64,000 nt of DNA from UBA7359 sp038142205 (GTDB taxonomy: Bacteria; Pseudomonadota; Gammaproteobacteria; Eutrophobiales; Eutrophobiaceae), in the NCBI GenBank assembly GCA_038142205.1, contig JAYQJO010000001.1, forward strand, positions 2,418,001-2,482,000. The letters are read 5' to 3'. Shown here one piece after another: positions 46,375-57,061 of this stretch. Under the pieces are notes generated by a model that had not been told where the DNA came from, made no database searches, and saw only the letters and a program-made list of their open reading frames with translations. The position numbers and the translations under genes were made by a program. Every line of letters starts with the position of its first letter. Within the stretch, counting starts at the first letter, position 1.

Positions 46375-47025
46375 TTATTTAACGACAGTGAGTCCCAGGT
46401 TTTCCCAATTTTGCATGCCGCCGCGATACCACTTCAGTTTTTGTGGCGGATAGCCAAAACGAAGCAGAGTTTTAATATTTGAAGGGGACTGTCCACACCA
46501 CATCCCGTTACAAAAAAGTACCAATGTTTTGGCATCAGAGAAATCCCACAGATTTTCAAGATTAATTGCACCGAACTTTGTTTCCAATATGTCTGCTATT
46601 TGAAAAGGATCGGCGCCTGCTTCAGGTTTAAGTAAAGTCCACGGGATATTAACTGAACCCGGAATCGTGCCTTTTTTAACCCAGTCCTTGGTTCGTGAAT
46701 CGATGACAATGACTGAATCATCACCCTCTGAAACACGTTTCAGGTAATCCAGCATTTCCAATTCTGCAATTGTTTCTACACCATCGGCGAGATGGCTAGG
46801 TTGAATACAAAAAGGAGGACACTGTCTTGATGTTCTCGCGTAATCTGGGTTAACCATGTTCAATAGAGATTGATTTCTTTGAATCCTGACAGCTTTTTTA
46901 TTATGGATGACATCAACATAGTCAATATTGTTGCTGATACCAACCTCAATATCGTCACTTGAAGCGTGAGCAAAAAAACTAAAAAACAAAAATATAAATA
47001 ATGATGCTGGATTTAATTTATTCAT
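46375..47025 (-). CDS. Secreted rhodanese-like sulfurtransferase domain protein
   Basis: This 216-aa protein has a signal peptide (PASLFIFLFFSFFAHA) and one rhodanese fold with VIVIDSRTKDWVKKGTIPGS, active-site loop LVLFCNGMWCGQSP with the catalytic Cys, and a C-terminal WYRGGMQNWENLG. It may bind or transfer sulfane sulfur in the periplasm. A short stretch CPPFCIQPSH upstream may form a disulfide. It is 12 bp downstream of priA. A function beyond the fold is not evident. Confidence 0.85.
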   Translation of the reverse strand: MNKLNPASLFIFLFFSFFAHASSDDIEVGISNNIDYVDVIHNKKAVRIQRNQSLLNMVNPDYARTSRQCPPFCIQPSHLADGVETIAELEMLDYLKRVSEGDDSVIVIDSRTKDWVKKGTIPGSVNIPWTLLKPEAGADPFQIADILETKFGAINLENLWDFSDAKTLVLFCNGMWCGQSPSNIKTLLRFGYPPQKLKWYRGGMQNWENLGLTVVK

Positions 47026-47036
47026 AATTAGTTATC

Positions 47037-49245
47037 CTAAGACATATCTTGTGGATCAATATCCAATGACCAACGCACTTTTTTTCCTGACTTTATATTA
47101 TCGAGCTCATTTAACCAGTTATCTAACTGAGAGTGTAATATTTTTCTATTAGTTGACTGAATAATTAATTGATAGCGATATCGACCACTGCGTTTTTCAA
47201 TGATTGCCGGAATAGGTCCAAAAAGCTGTAAAGTATTATTTGTTAGTGAATTAAGTAGTTTCATTGATTGATTAATAAACTGTTTAGCATCATTTGAGTT
47301 ATGCGCTTCAGCTCTGAGGAAAGCCATGTGCGTGTAGGGTGGTAAGGAAGACAGTTTTCTTTCCTGTAACAACGCTTTTGAAAAATAATTATAGCCGTGT
47401 TCAATAAGCTGTTTAAATAAGGGGTGCTCGGGATTATAAGTTTGCACAATGACGGTACCTTCTTTTGAACCTCTGCCTGTTCGACCACTGACTTGCATGA
47501 AAAGTTGCGCAAGTCTTTCGCTCGCTCTGAAGTCTGTTGAAAATAACCCTCGGTCCGCATCAACAATGCCAGTGAGTGTTACGTTCGGGAAATGGTGTCC
47601 TTTTGCTAACATTTGTGTGCCTACCATAATATCCACTTCACCAGCGTTTATTTTTTCAAGATGTACATTCATCGCGTTTTTCTTTCGAGTTGTATCCCGA
47701 TCAATTCTTGAAACTCTGGCTTTAGGAAATAAGTCCGCGAGTACTTCTTCTATCCGTTCTGTCCCATGCCCTAATTGTAATAACAGTTCGCCGCACTCTA
47801 AACAGTTTTCAATATTCCTTTTCTGTGAATCACAATGATGACAGGCGAGTAAGTTTTTGGACTTATGGTAAGTAAAAGGTAATTCACAACGTTCACATTC
47901 AACTTTCCAGCCACAGTGATGACAAAATAAATGTGCGGCATAACCTCGACGATTCAAGAAAAGTAATACCTGGGTTTTGTTTTTTAAATGCTTAGCGATT
48001 TCATCTACAAGTAATTGAGATAAAGGACCGTGCATTTTTTTTCCACGTATATCGAGTATTCGATGTTTTGGTGGTTTCGCCGTACCTGCTCTAGTGGGTA
48101 AGACTAAATGTGTATAGCGTTCTTTTTTTGTATTATGTAAGGTTTCTAATGAAGGTGTTGCCGAACCTAACACAGCCGGAACCTTGTCGCGCGTCGACCT
48201 GATAATAAGCATATCTCTGGCTGAATAACGAAAAGTATCCTGCTGTTTATAAGAAAGGTCATGTTCTTCATCAATAATATAAAGCCCGGGATTCGCAAGC
48301 GGTGTCCATACTGCGGAACGCGTACCTATTATTATTTTTGCCTTACCTGATTTAGCGTCTTGCCAATGTTGCATTCGTTCAGTGTCGCTTAATCCAGAGT
48401 GTTGAATTGCCATATCGACTTCAAAGCGATCTTTAAATCGTTGTATTTGCTGTGGTGTTAAACCTATCTCAGGCAGAAGCATCAAACACTGTTTATTCTC
48501 CTTTATGATTGGTTCCATGATGGCCATATAAACTTCAGTCTTACCACTGCCAGTCAAACCATCTAGTAAGAATGTGGCCGCACAGTCTTTTGAATCTAAT
48601 ATTGTTTTAACAGCAGTTTTCTGGGCACTGTTTAAATTAAAGGGACTTTTATTGATTTTTTTTTTTTTTCTTTTACTTCGGCTAATTCTTTTGTAATTAA
48701 CTTTTTCTTTTCAAGTGCAAGCAAAGATTGTTTTGCTCTGGGGTAACTATTGTTCAGGCCTGATTCATTAACAGGGTATTTTTCTTGTTTCAGAAAATGA
48801 AGTATTTGTGCTTGATTTGCAGATTTTTTAATTGTATTAGGATCAGTGGCGAATCCTTTTTCTGTTAAGCTCCATATCGTTTCACGAAACGTTTCTATTT
48901 TATTATCCTTTTTTAGCCATGTAGGTAATGCGCTGAAAATCACTTCGCCAATTGGATAGTGATAATAGTGGCTTGTCCAGATAAGAAAGTTTAAATGTTT
49001 ATTTTTAAAGATCGGTTCTATATCAATAACATGGTTAATTTTTTTAATTTATGTTGTGGAAAGTCACTGCGATCGGTTATCGATACAATGATGCCAACTA
49101 CATCCTTGCGTCGGCCAAAGGAGATAGATACGCGCATTCCAGGTTGGAGCTTTTCTATATTGTTTGAGCTTGCTGGTAAATAGTCGAACAGTTGCCGAAG
49201 AGGAGTTGCTATAGCAACGCGTAGAATGCAGTTATTTGTAGTCAT
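47037..49245 (-). CDS. priA: Primosomal protein N' PriA helicase (two frameshifts in this sequence)
   Basis: Replication restart helicase. Order: N-terminal 3'-DNA-binding domain (MRVSISFGRRKDVVGIIVSI), winged helix, then Walker A (GLTGSGKTEVYM), DEAH-type IDEEHDLSYKQQ, the zinc cysteines CHHCGWKVECERC and CHHCDSQKRNIENCLEC, and helicase motifs including ASERLAQLFMQVSGRTGR. The frame breaks at T7 (49039-49045) and at T14 (48656-48669); one base added at each restores about 736 residues. The long homopolymer is an especially error-prone site. I treat it as an intact gene. Confidence 0.93.
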
Positions 49246-49270
49246 TTATGATTGCAAATGAAAATGAATT

Positions 49271-49296
49271 TTTATCTGAAGGTGTCATCAGATAAA
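49271..49296. terminator. Inverted repeat between mrcA and priA
   Basis: A perfect 9-bp inverted repeat (TTTATCTGA / TCAGATAAA) with an 8-nt spacer sits after the mrcA stop. No clean T run follows on either strand, so it is only a weak terminator candidate. Confidence 0.4.
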
Positions 49297-49308
49297 CAGA
49301 ATAAATCA

Positions 49309-51753
49309 CTAAAATAGATCAGGAATGGAACTGGATTCTGATTCTTGTAAAAAGACATCAGGCTGTTTTGTTTCAGTTTTTGCTTTTGGTGTTTTTTCTA
49401 TCCTGAATACCTCAAATTTTGCATCCGGATCATTTGCATTAGCCAGTTCACCTGTATCAGGGTTAATACGTACATTTACTAGGCCTCCAGGTCGTTTCAT
49501 TATAGATTCAGGCATGCCTTCCAATGCAACCTTCATATAATCAATCCACATTGGTAATGCAGCACGCCCTCCGGTTTCTCTACTGCCCAAAGGTTGAAAC
49601 TTATCAAAGCCTACCCAACTTATTGTGACGACTTTTGAGTTAAAACCTGAAAACCAAGCATCATGCTGATCGTTTGTTGTTCCTGTTTTCCCGGCAAGGT
49701 CAGTACGGTTTAATTGTAAAGCACGTCTCCCCGTTCCGAGGTTTATTACATCTCTTAACATCGAATTCATTATCCAGGCATTCTGTGCGCTTAATACACG
49801 AGGCGCATTGAATGATTCTGTTTCTTCCGTTACTTCTTCAATAATAGGATTCGTTGTTTCAAACTCGTTTTCAGTTTCATTTTCTTCAACTGTTAAAACA
49901 TCGGGTTTCAGTTCTATACAATCATGACAGACGGTTAAAGGCGTTGCTTGAAATATTACTTCATCACCATAAGTTTTGACCTCATTTATAAAATAAGGCT
50001 CAATTAAATATCCTCCGTTTGCAAAAACACTGTATGCTTTTGCCAGTTGCCATGGTGTTATTTCTGCGCTGCCTAATGACAGCGATAAGTTTTGTGGAAG
50101 TTGCTCAATATCAAAACCAAAGTTTTTTATATGTTCAAGTGCAAAAGGAACACCTATCGCATGTAATAGCCTAATAGATACCAGGTTTCTTGAATGAGTT
50201 AACGCAACACGTATTCGAGTAGGGCCGTAACTTTTATGGCTATAGTTTTCAGGGCGCCATTCATCTTCAACACCAGGATCATCAAATACGATAGGAGCAT
50301 CATTAATTAATGTTGCCGCTGTTTTGCCTGCTTCTATACCAGCAGAATAAATTAACGGTTTGAAACCGGAACCCGGTTGTCTTCTTGCCTGGGTAATGCG
50401 ATTAAATTTATTTTTATAAAAATCAAAGCCACCAACTAAAGCCAATATAGAACCATCATCCGGTGACAGCGATATCAGACCACCTTCGACCTCGGGTAAT
50501 TGAGAAAGCGCCCATTCCCCATTTTCAGTCTCGACCAATCTTATGATGTCACCAACTTTAACGATTTCCGTTGCAGATTTTGGTTTGGCACCTTTTCTGT
50601 TTTCGCTAATGTATTTTCTGGCCCATTCAAGACCTTCCCAGTTAACGTCAACCTGACCTATGCCGGACACTGTTGCAGTAATATATTTTTCATCTACATG
50701 GCTTACTATTGCCGGATAAAGGTTGCCCAAGGTTGGGAACGTTTCCAGTAGTGCGGCAAGTTCTTTGTCAGTTTTAGTTTCTATATTTTCTACTTGATGT
50801 TCAGCACCACGATAACCATGTCGCTTATCATAAGCGAGTAATGCATTTCTTAAGGCCTGGTTCGCAGCATTCTGGTTTTTATCTTTTACTGTTGTCGTAA
50901 CAATTAATCCGGTGTTGTAAATGGCATCGCCCTGTTTATCGATCAACTCGCTTCTAACCATCTCTGCAATATAAGGTGCTTCAAGATCGATTGGTGTTGT
51001 ATGCAAGGAAGCAGATATAGGCGCCGATGAAGCTTCGTTGAACTCTTCTTGTGTGATATATGAAAGAGTTAACATTCTATTTAAAACATAGTTTCTGCGG
51101 ATTAAAGCTTTTTCCGGATTACTGATTGGATTAGTTGTAGAAGGTGCTTTTGGTAAAGCTGCAATCATTGCGACTTGAGCAAGACTTAAAGAGTTTATCT
51201 CTATTCCATAATATACTTGTGCTGCTGCTACTACACCGTAGGCTCTTTGCCCTAAATAAATTTTATTAAGGTAGAGTTCCAGTATTTCATCTTTAGTCAA
51301 TTCTCGTTCAATTTTAAAAGACAAAAAGATTTCATTTAGTTTCCTTAAATAGGTTTTTTCCCTGCTTAGAAAAAAGTTTCTTGCGACTTGCATGGTAATG
51401 GTGCTGCCGCCTTGCTTTTTAGAACCGGTTTTTACTAATGAATAGACAGCCCTTGCGATACCTTGCCAATCGACACCGGGATGCACATAAAAACGGTCAT
51501 CTTCAGCAGATAAAAATGCTTGTATTAATTTAGGTTGAACATTTTCTATATTAACCGGGGAACGACGTTTCTCGCCAAATTCAGCAATAAGAGATAAATC
51601 AGAACTGTAGACACGCAAAGGCACCTGCATTTTGACGTTTTTTAATGTGTCGATATCAGGTAGTCCAGGCACCACATACCAGGACACAATTACGATAGTA
51701 ATGATGCCCAAAACCATGATCGAGAGGAGAAAATTAAAGAAAAAACGCAACAT
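49309..51753 (-). CDS. mrcA: Penicillin-binding protein 1A
   Basis: This 814-aa bifunctional peptidoglycan synthase has an N-terminal anchor (FLLSIMVLGIITIVIVSWYV), a glycosyltransferase domain with catalytic Glu in AFLSAEDDRFYVHPGVDW and KQGGSTITMQVARN, then ELYLNKIYLGQRAYGVVAAA. The transpeptidase domain has the SxxK site in PGSGFKPLIYSAG, SRN, and KTG in LAGKTGTTNDQHDAWF. It is divergent from pilMNOPQ, a conserved gammaproteobacterial arrangement. Confidence 0.96.
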   Translation of the reverse strand: MLRFFFNFLLSIMVLGIITIVIVSWYVVPGLPDIDTLKNVKMQVPLRVYSSDLSLIAEFGEKRRSPVNIENVQPKLIQAFLSAEDDRFYVHPGVDWQGIARAVYSLVKTGSKKQGGSTITMQVARNFFLSREKTYLRKLNEIFLSFKIERELTKDEILELYLNKIYLGQRAYGVVAAAQVYYGIEINSLSLAQVAMIAALPKAPSTTNPISNPEKALIRRNYVLNRMLTLSYITQEEFNEASSAPISASLHTTPIDLEAPYIAEMVRSELIDKQGDAIYNTGLIVTTTVKDKNQNAANQALRNALLAYDKRHGYRGAEHQVENIETKTDKELAALLETFPTLGNLYPAIVSHVDEKYITATVSGIGQVDVNWEGLEWARKYISENRKGAKPKSATEIVKVGDIIRLVETENGEWALSQLPEVEGGLISLSPDDGSILALVGGFDFYKNKFNRITQARRQPGSGFKPLIYSAGIEAGKTAATLINDAPIVFDDPGVEDEWRPENYSHKSYGPTRIRVALTHSRNLVSIRLLHAIGVPFALEHIKNFGFDIEQLPQNLSLSLGSAEITPWQLAKAYSVFANGGYLIEPYFINEVKTYGDEVIFQATPLTVCHDCIELKPDVLTVEENETENEFETTNPIIEEVTEETESFNAPRVLSAQNAWIMNSMLRDVINLGTGRRALQLNRTDLAGKTGTTNDQHDAWFSGFNSKVVTISWVGFDKFQPLGSRETGGRAALPMWIDYMKVALEGMPESIMKRPGGLVNVRINPDTGELANANDPDAKFEVFRIEKTPKAKTETKQPDVFLQESESSSIPDLF

Positions 51754-51847
51754 CTTGTGTCAATAGTATCCCAATTACTCTATATGTTCTATTTTTTAAC
51801 AAAATTGTAAAACTTAAGGTGTTACGTTAATAAACCCTAAAAACCGA

Positions 51848-51876
51848 TTGTTTTTTAATTTTTCCTTGGCTATAGT
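51848..51876 (+). promoter_or_regulatory. Possible promoter of the pilMNOPQ operon
   Basis: TTGTTT, a 17-bp spacer and TATAGT lie about 65 bp upstream of pilM. The -10 sits in a short inverted repeat (TGGCTA/TAGCCA) that could be an operator. An AAGGA ribosome site precedes the GTG start. Confidence 0.45.
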
Positions 51877-51942
51877 AGCCACATCAAGTTAATGTTCTTT
51901 ATACATATGGCGCATAACTAATTACTTCAAAAGGAAAAAATA

Positions 51943-53004
51943 GTGTTTTCGTTTAAGAAAAAGTCAGCTCCTATATTAGGTATTGATATCAGTGCAACTG
52001 CAATAAAGTTGCTTGAACTTAGCCGCAGCGGCAGTAAGTATCGTGTAGAAAGCTACGCAGTTGAGCCGCTTCCTCAAAATTCTGTTGCAGATAAGACTAT
52101 AAACGATATTGAGCAAGTCGGCGAGGCAGTCGCGCGTGCTGTCAAAAAAGCAGGAACGAAGACTAAAAGTGCTGCTGTTTGTGTTGCAGGGTCATCTGTG
52201 ATTACAAAAATGATAGGTATGCCTGCAGGACTTTCAGATGATGAGATGGAAAGTCAGATCCAGATTGAAGCCGATCAATATATTCCTTTCCCGCTTGAAG
52301 AAGTCGCGATGGATTTTGAAGTGGCAGGTGAGTCAGAAGAAGGCTCTGACAGAGTTAATGTTTTGCTAGCGGCTTCCCGCTCAGAGATTGTTGATAATGT
52401 CGTCGCGTCAATTGAGCTTGGTGGTTTAAGCGCCAAGGTCGTCGATATCGAAGCTTTTGCTATTGAAAATACCATAGACTTAATGAGTAAAGATTTTCCT
52501 GCGGAAGTTTCAAAAAACGCTATTGCTGTTGCAGATGTTGGTTCTTCAATTACAACATTCAGCGTATTGGAAGATATGAAAACAATATATTCTCGTGAAG
52601 AATCATTTGGTGGTGCTCAGTTAACTGAAGATATTCAACGGCGGTATGGTTTGTCATACGAAGAAGCTGGTTTGGCAAAACGCCAAGGTGGGCTGCCAGA
52701 TAATTATGAACCAGAAGTATTAGAACCTTTTAAAGAAAATATGGCTTCACAAATAGGTAGAGCGCTGCAATTTTTTTATGCCTCGAGTGAGATAAGTGAT
52801 TTAGATGCTCTCATTCTTGCTGGTGGATGTTCTTCAATTCCCGGCATTGAAGAGATAGTTGAAGAAAGGCTAGGTGTAAAAACGATAGTTGCTAATCCTT
52901 TTGCCAATATGGCGGTTGCTTCAAAAATATCGACAAAGAATCTTGCGAATGATGCGCCTGCAATGATGATAGCTTGTGGTCTAGCTTTAAGGGAGGAAGG
53001 TTAA
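51943..53004 (+). CDS. pilM: Type IV pilus assembly protein PilM
   Basis: This 353-aa actin-like ATPase sits at the cytoplasmic face of the pilus alignment complex. Signatures: ILGIDISATAIKLLELSRSG at the start, then QIQIEADQYIPFPLEEVAMDF and nucleotide-pocket parts NAIAVADVGSSITTFSVLED and LILAGGCSSIPGIEE. It is GTG-initiated after AAGGA. The stop overlaps the pilN start (TAATG). First of five genes in the canonical order. Confidence 0.97.
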   Translation: MFSFKKKSAPILGIDISATAIKLLELSRSGSKYRVESYAVEPLPQNSVADKTINDIEQVGEAVARAVKKAGTKTKSAAVCVAGSSVITKMIGMPAGLSDDEMESQIQIEADQYIPFPLEEVAMDFEVAGESEEGSDRVNVLLAASRSEIVDNVVASIELGGLSAKVVDIEAFAIENTIDLMSKDFPAEVSKNAIAVADVGSSITTFSVLEDMKTIYSREESFGGAQLTEDIQRRYGLSYEEAGLAKRQGGLPDNYEPEVLEPFKENMASQIGRALQFFYASSEISDLDALILAGGCSSIPGIEEIVEERLGVKTIVANPFANMAVASKISTKNLANDAPAMMIACGLALREEG

Positions 53005-53570
53005 TGTCAAAAATTAATTTACTTCCATGGCGTGAAGAAAGACGTAAGGAATTACAACAACAGTTCATTACCAAGCTTGGTGTTGTTGCCATTTTAGCTG
53101 CTGCTGCTTGGGGCGCTGTTCATTATTATTATGTTCAGTTAATCGACGTAGAAAATTCGCGAATTGCGCTTGTAGAAGAAAATATTGCTGTTGTTGATAA
53201 AAAAATTAAAGAAATTAAAGAATTAGAAAAAGAAAAAGAAAGACTATTGTCTCGCATGCGAGCAATTGAACAGTTGCAGGGTAACCGGCCTCTTATTGTC
53301 CGGTTTTTTGATGAATTAGTAGAAAGTTTGCCTGAAGGTATGAGTATCACCAGTATCTCTCAAAAAGGAACGGGGATCAGTGTAGACGGTCTTGCACAAT
53401 CAAACGCGCGGGTCTCTTCCTTTATGAGAAAGCTTGAGGGTTCTGAATGGCTAGCTAAACCCAGTTTAAAAATTATTAAAGAAGCTGCAGTTGGCGGTGG
53501 AAAACCAGTAAACAGTTTTACCCTGAGTTTTATGCAAGTAATACCAAAAGCTAAGGAAGATGATTCATGA
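53004..53570 (+). CDS. pilN: Type IV pilus assembly protein PilN
   Basis: This 188-aa protein begins MSKINLLPWREERRKELQQQ, the segment that docks into PilM. A transmembrane helix follows (LGVVAILAAAAWGAVHYYYV), then a coiled coil and a ferredoxin-like periplasmic domain. I chose ATG 53004, which overlaps the pilM stop, rather than an upstream start, because INLLPW is at the family N-terminus. A 4-bp overlap with pilO follows. Confidence 0.96.
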   Translation: MSKINLLPWREERRKELQQQFITKLGVVAILAAAAWGAVHYYYVQLIDVENSRIALVEENIAVVDKKIKEIKELEKEKERLLSRMRAIEQLQGNRPLIVRFFDELVESLPEGMSITSISQKGTGISVDGLAQSNARVSSFMRKLEGSEWLAKPSLKIIKEAAVGGGKPVNSFTLSFMQVIPKAKEDDS

Positions 53571-54166
53571 GTATAGTTGATGACATAAATAATCTGGATC
53601 CAAATAATCCGGGTTTGTGGCCAGCACCGATTCAAGCGATCGTTTTCGCAATAGTTTTTGCGGCAATTTTATTTGCCGGATGGAAGTTTGATATTACAAC
53701 GCAACAAGAAACGATAGCAGGGTTGGAACAGAAGGAAAAAGAGCAGCTCGATATATTAGATGCAAGGCAGAAAAAGGCGGCTAATCTAAATGCATTAAAA
53801 GAACAGATGAAAGAAATGGAGCAGTCTTTCGGTGATATGGTCAAGCAGTTACCGAATAAAACAGAAGTTGCTGGGTTATTAATCGATATATCTCAAACAG
53901 GTTTAGCGTCTGGCTTGGAGTTTAAACTATTTCAGCCAGGTGGAGAGGCGCCTAAGGAATTCTATGCAGAGTTACCAATAAATATTTCTGTGGTTGGTAG
54001 TTATCATCAGTTTGGTGAGTTTGTTAGTGGTGTCGCAGCGCTTCCAAGAATTGTTACTACGCACAATATAAATATAACGCCTTTGGAAAGTAGTGGTGGC
54101 GAGTCTCCTCAGTTGCAAATGACTGCTGTTGCTAAAACATATCGCGCTTTAGAAGAAGAGAATTGA
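53567..54166 (+). CDS. pilO: Type IV pilus assembly protein PilO
   Basis: This 199-aa protein has an N-terminal cytoplasmic tail (NNLDPNNPGLWPAPIQAI), a transmembrane helix (FAIVFAAILFAGWKFD), a coiled coil (LEQKEKEQLDILDARQKKAA) and a periplasmic alpha/beta domain containing FYAELPINISVVGSYHQFGE. It forms a heterodimer with PilN. Overlap with pilN is 4 bp and pilP starts 1 bp after its stop. Confidence 0.96.
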   Translation: MSIVDDINNLDPNNPGLWPAPIQAIVFAIVFAAILFAGWKFDITTQQETIAGLEQKEKEQLDILDARQKKAANLNALKEQMKEMEQSFGDMVKQLPNKTEVAGLLIDISQTGLASGLEFKLFQPGGEAPKEFYAELPINISVVGSYHQFGEFVSGVAALPRIVTTHNINITPLESSGGESPQLQMTAVAKTYRALEEEN

Positions 54167-54167
54167 T

Positions 54168-54740
54168 ATGAGCTCTCTAAAAATAATAAGAACGATTAAA
54201 ACAGCATTTAGTATTTTGCTATTTAGCTTTCTGTCTGCTTGTGTTTCAACGGATATAAGTGATCTTCGAAGTAAAATTGATGAAATTATGGCGAGACCCG
54301 GCGGTCGTATAGAACCTTTACCTGAGATTAAGCCGTATGAAGCTTATGCATATAAATCTGGTCTTGAAAATGCGCCTAATCCTTTCAAGTTGTTTTATGT
54401 TGTTAGTAACCCGGAAAAACCAGACGACTCAATAGTTGATGATGGTTTGACTGAAGAAATGGAACGTGAAATCAAAAACCGTAATCGTGAGGAACTTGAA
54501 AGGTACGAACTTGATAGTCTTAGAATGGTTGGAACTATTGATGACGAAAATAATAACTGGGCGATTGTTCTTGATCCCGATGGTGTCGTACATAGGGTTT
54601 CAGTAGGAAACTATATTGGAACAAATATCGGGAAAATAATTAATATTTATGAAGATAGAGTTGACCTCAGGGAGATTGTGCAAGATGCCAATGGTCGATG
54701 GGAAGAGCGGGAAGCTGCGCTTGCTCTTTTAGAAGAGTAG
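54168..54740 (+). CDS. pilP: Type IV pilus lipoprotein PilP
   Basis: This 190-aa lipoprotein has a signal with lipobox (LLFSFLSAC), a flexible linker and a beta-sandwich domain with LDSLRMVGTIDDENNNWAIV and GVVHRVSVGNYIGTNIGKI, typical of PilP. It links the PilNO complex to the PilQ secretin. The gap before pilQ is 27 bp from its first possible start. Confidence 0.96.
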   Translation: MSSLKIIRTIKTAFSILLFSFLSACVSTDISDLRSKIDEIMARPGGRIEPLPEIKPYEAYAYKSGLENAPNPFKLFYVVSNPEKPDDSIVDDGLTEEMEREIKNRNREELERYELDSLRMVGTIDDENNNWAIVLDPDGVVHRVSVGNYIGTNIGKIINIYEDRVDLREIVQDANGRWEEREAALALLEE

Positions 54741-54767
54741 TTTGCTGTTTACGGAGAGTGCTAAAGC

Positions 54768-56936
54768 ATGTTTACCAATTTAAGATTTAAACTAAATTTC
54801 AAAGGTTATGAGACCATGAAAACATTAAAAAATTTATTACATATATTTTTACTTACAGGGCTAAGTTTATTTGCCGGTGTTGTTCATGCTATTTCGCTAG
54901 ATGATGTTAGTTTCGCGTCTTTATCCGGTGAACGAGTACAAATAAAATTAACGTTATCTGAAGCCTTGCCATCAGAACCTTTGAATTTCACTATCGATAA
55001 TCCGGCTAGAATTGCGGTCGACTTTCCAAATACCACTTTAAACTTGTCTGAAAAAACACAAACGATTGGTATAGGTGCTGCTAATAGCCTACATGCTGTA
55101 GAAGCTGCTGGAAGAACCAGAGTAGTCATTAATTTAACAAGCTCGGTTTCCTACACGATGGATGTAGATGCAAATACAGTCACATTAAATTTAGGTGGGT
55201 ATTCTGCTGTAGCCTCTGGTATCGCTGCTTCATCATCTGTATCTTCTTCTGTTTCATCATCATCAGCTAGCATTGAAGATATCGATTTTCGTCGTGGGGA
55301 AAACGGTGAAGGAAGAGTTATCGTAAAACTCTCGGATCCTAATATACCTATTGATATGGGATTTGAAGGTGGGAAAGTAGTTATTAATTTTATTGATGCG
55401 CAATTGCCTTCGAACCTTGACAGAAAGTTAGACGTTATAGATTTCGCTACGCCTGTTAAAGAAATTGATACTATGCCAAATGGTAATAATATTAAAATGG
55501 CAATCAGTGCCGCGACTGAAGATTACGATCACTTAGCGTATCAATCAGAAAATCAATACATCATTGAATTTAAGCCGTTAACCAAAGAAGAAAAAGAAGA
55601 ACAGAAAAAAGATAAGTTTGGTTATACTGGCGAACGTTTATCACTTAATTTCCAGAATATTGAAGTTAGAGCTATCTTACAGTTAATCGCTGATTTTACC
55701 GGGTTAAACATGGTAACCAGTGATGCAGTGGGTGGTAATGTAACGTTGCGTTTAAAGAATGTTCCTTGGGATCAGGCTCTTGATATTATTTTAAGATCGC
55801 GTGGTTTGGGCATGCGTCAGAGCGGTAATGTCATAATGGTTGCGCCTTCAGAAGAGCTCGCAGCTCGTGAAAGACTAGAACTTGAAGCAAATCGTCAAGT
55901 AGAAGAGTTAGCGCCGTTACGCACTGAATTCGTATCAATAAATTATGCCGATGCTTCAGATCTGATGGGATTGATAGCAGCAGAAGAAAATAACTTACTT
56001 TCAGAGCGCGGTAATGTTTCTATAGATGCTAGAACAAATACGTTAATTATACAGGATGTGTCAGCTAGTCTTGAGTCTATTAGAGAGTTAATCGAAGAAC
56101 TGGATGTGCCCGTAAGACAAGTCTTAATCGAATCACGTATTGTGAATGCTGATGAGTCTTTTGCAAAAGATATTGGTGTTCGGTTTGGTTACAGTAGAAA
56201 TTCAAAACTTGGTTCTACAGGATTAGCAAGAGATACTATTGGTGGGACGGCTACTAATAATGATAGCCCTGGTGTGTTGATAGGAGGGGGACAAACAGGC
56301 AACACAAACTTTGGTGCAGGTACTTCATTTGTAACTGATGATAATGAAAACTTAATTGTTGATTTGCCTGCTATTCCAGGTGATGCGGCTTCATTAGCGC
56401 TAGCAGTCGGTAAAATAGGTTCATATTTATTGCAACTTGAATTATCAGCATTAATCGCTGAGGGGCGTGGTGAAGATATTGCCAGTCCTCGTGTAATTAC
56501 ATCTAATCAGAATGAAGCGACGATTCAATCTGGTGTGCAGATACCTTATCAAGAAGCATCATCAAGTGGCGCGACCAGTACATCTTTTCAGGATGCGGTA
56601 CTTGCTTTAACTGTAACGCCTCAGATTACACCTGAAGATAGTATTATCATGGATCTGGAAGTGAGTCAGGATTCTCTTAGTGGTACCAGTGTCAATGGTG
56701 TTCCTGCTATTAATACTCGTACGGTAACAACTCAGGTTCTGGTACAAAACGGCGAAACGGTTGTCCTTGGTGGTGTATACACTTCAACAGACAGAAAATC
56801 TGTGGATAGAACCCCATTCTTTGGTGACTTGCCTTATGTCGGCTTCCTGTTCAAGAGAACAGATATTGATAGTAGTAAGAGTGAATTGCTAATTTTCATT
56901 ACACCGAAAATTTTAAAAGACAGTCTTACCATCTAA
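54768..56936 (+). CDS. pilQ: Type IV pilus secretin PilQ
   Basis: This outer-membrane secretin has a signal peptide (LLHIFLLTGLSLFAGVVHA) and two AMIN domains that bind peptidoglycan (SGERVQIKLTLSEALPSEPL and GENGEGRVIVKLSDPNIPID). A Ser-rich linker lies between them. N0/STN and N1 domains follow (RLSLNFQNIEVRAILQLIAD), and the secretin core ends with VPAINTRTVTTQVLVQNGET and FLFKRTDIDSSKSELLIFIT. The start could be ATG 54768 or ATG 54816, which gives a more typical signal peptide length; I list the longer form. A terminator follows. Confidence 0.96.
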   Translation: MFTNLRFKLNFKGYETMKTLKNLLHIFLLTGLSLFAGVVHAISLDDVSFASLSGERVQIKLTLSEALPSEPLNFTIDNPARIAVDFPNTTLNLSEKTQTIGIGAANSLHAVEAAGRTRVVINLTSSVSYTMDVDANTVTLNLGGYSAVASGIAASSSVSSSVSSSSASIEDIDFRRGENGEGRVIVKLSDPNIPIDMGFEGGKVVINFIDAQLPSNLDRKLDVIDFATPVKEIDTMPNGNNIKMAISAATEDYDHLAYQSENQYIIEFKPLTKEEKEEQKKDKFGYTGERLSLNFQNIEVRAILQLIADFTGLNMVTSDAVGGNVTLRLKNVPWDQALDIILRSRGLGMRQSGNVIMVAPSEELAARERLELEANRQVEELAPLRTEFVSINYADASDLMGLIAAEENNLLSERGNVSIDARTNTLIIQDVSASLESIRELIEELDVPVRQVLIESRIVNADESFAKDIGVRFGYSRNSKLGSTGLARDTIGGTATNNDSPGVLIGGGQTGNTNFGAGTSFVTDDNENLIVDLPAIPGDAASLALAVGKIGSYLLQLELSALIAEGRGEDIASPRVITSNQNEATIQSGVQIPYQEASSSGATSTSFQDAVLALTVTPQITPEDSIIMDLEVSQDSLSGTSVNGVPAINTRTVTTQVLVQNGETVVLGGVYTSTDRKSVDRTPFFGDLPYVGFLFKRTDIDSSKSELLIFITPKILKDSLTI

Positions 56937-56960
56937 TAATAATAAAATACGTTTTAAACT

Positions 56961-56996
56961 TAAGGGGTGTGCCTATAAGGTTACACCCCTTTTTTA
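56961..56996 (+). terminator. Rho-independent terminator after pilQ
   Basis: An 8-bp stem (AGGGGTGT / ACACCCCT) with a 12-nt loop is followed by a T run. It ends the pilMNOPQ transcript before aroK. Confidence 0.9.
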
Positions 56997-57061
56997 ATTC
57001 CGAATAATTTTATTAATGACTAGATCTATTTTATTTACATATAAATAAGTAACATTAGCTT

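Noticed and set aside
48632..48943. A separate small gene at 48632-48943
   Set aside because: It is the middle part of PriA in another frame, joined to its neighbours by homopolymer indels at 48656 and 49039.
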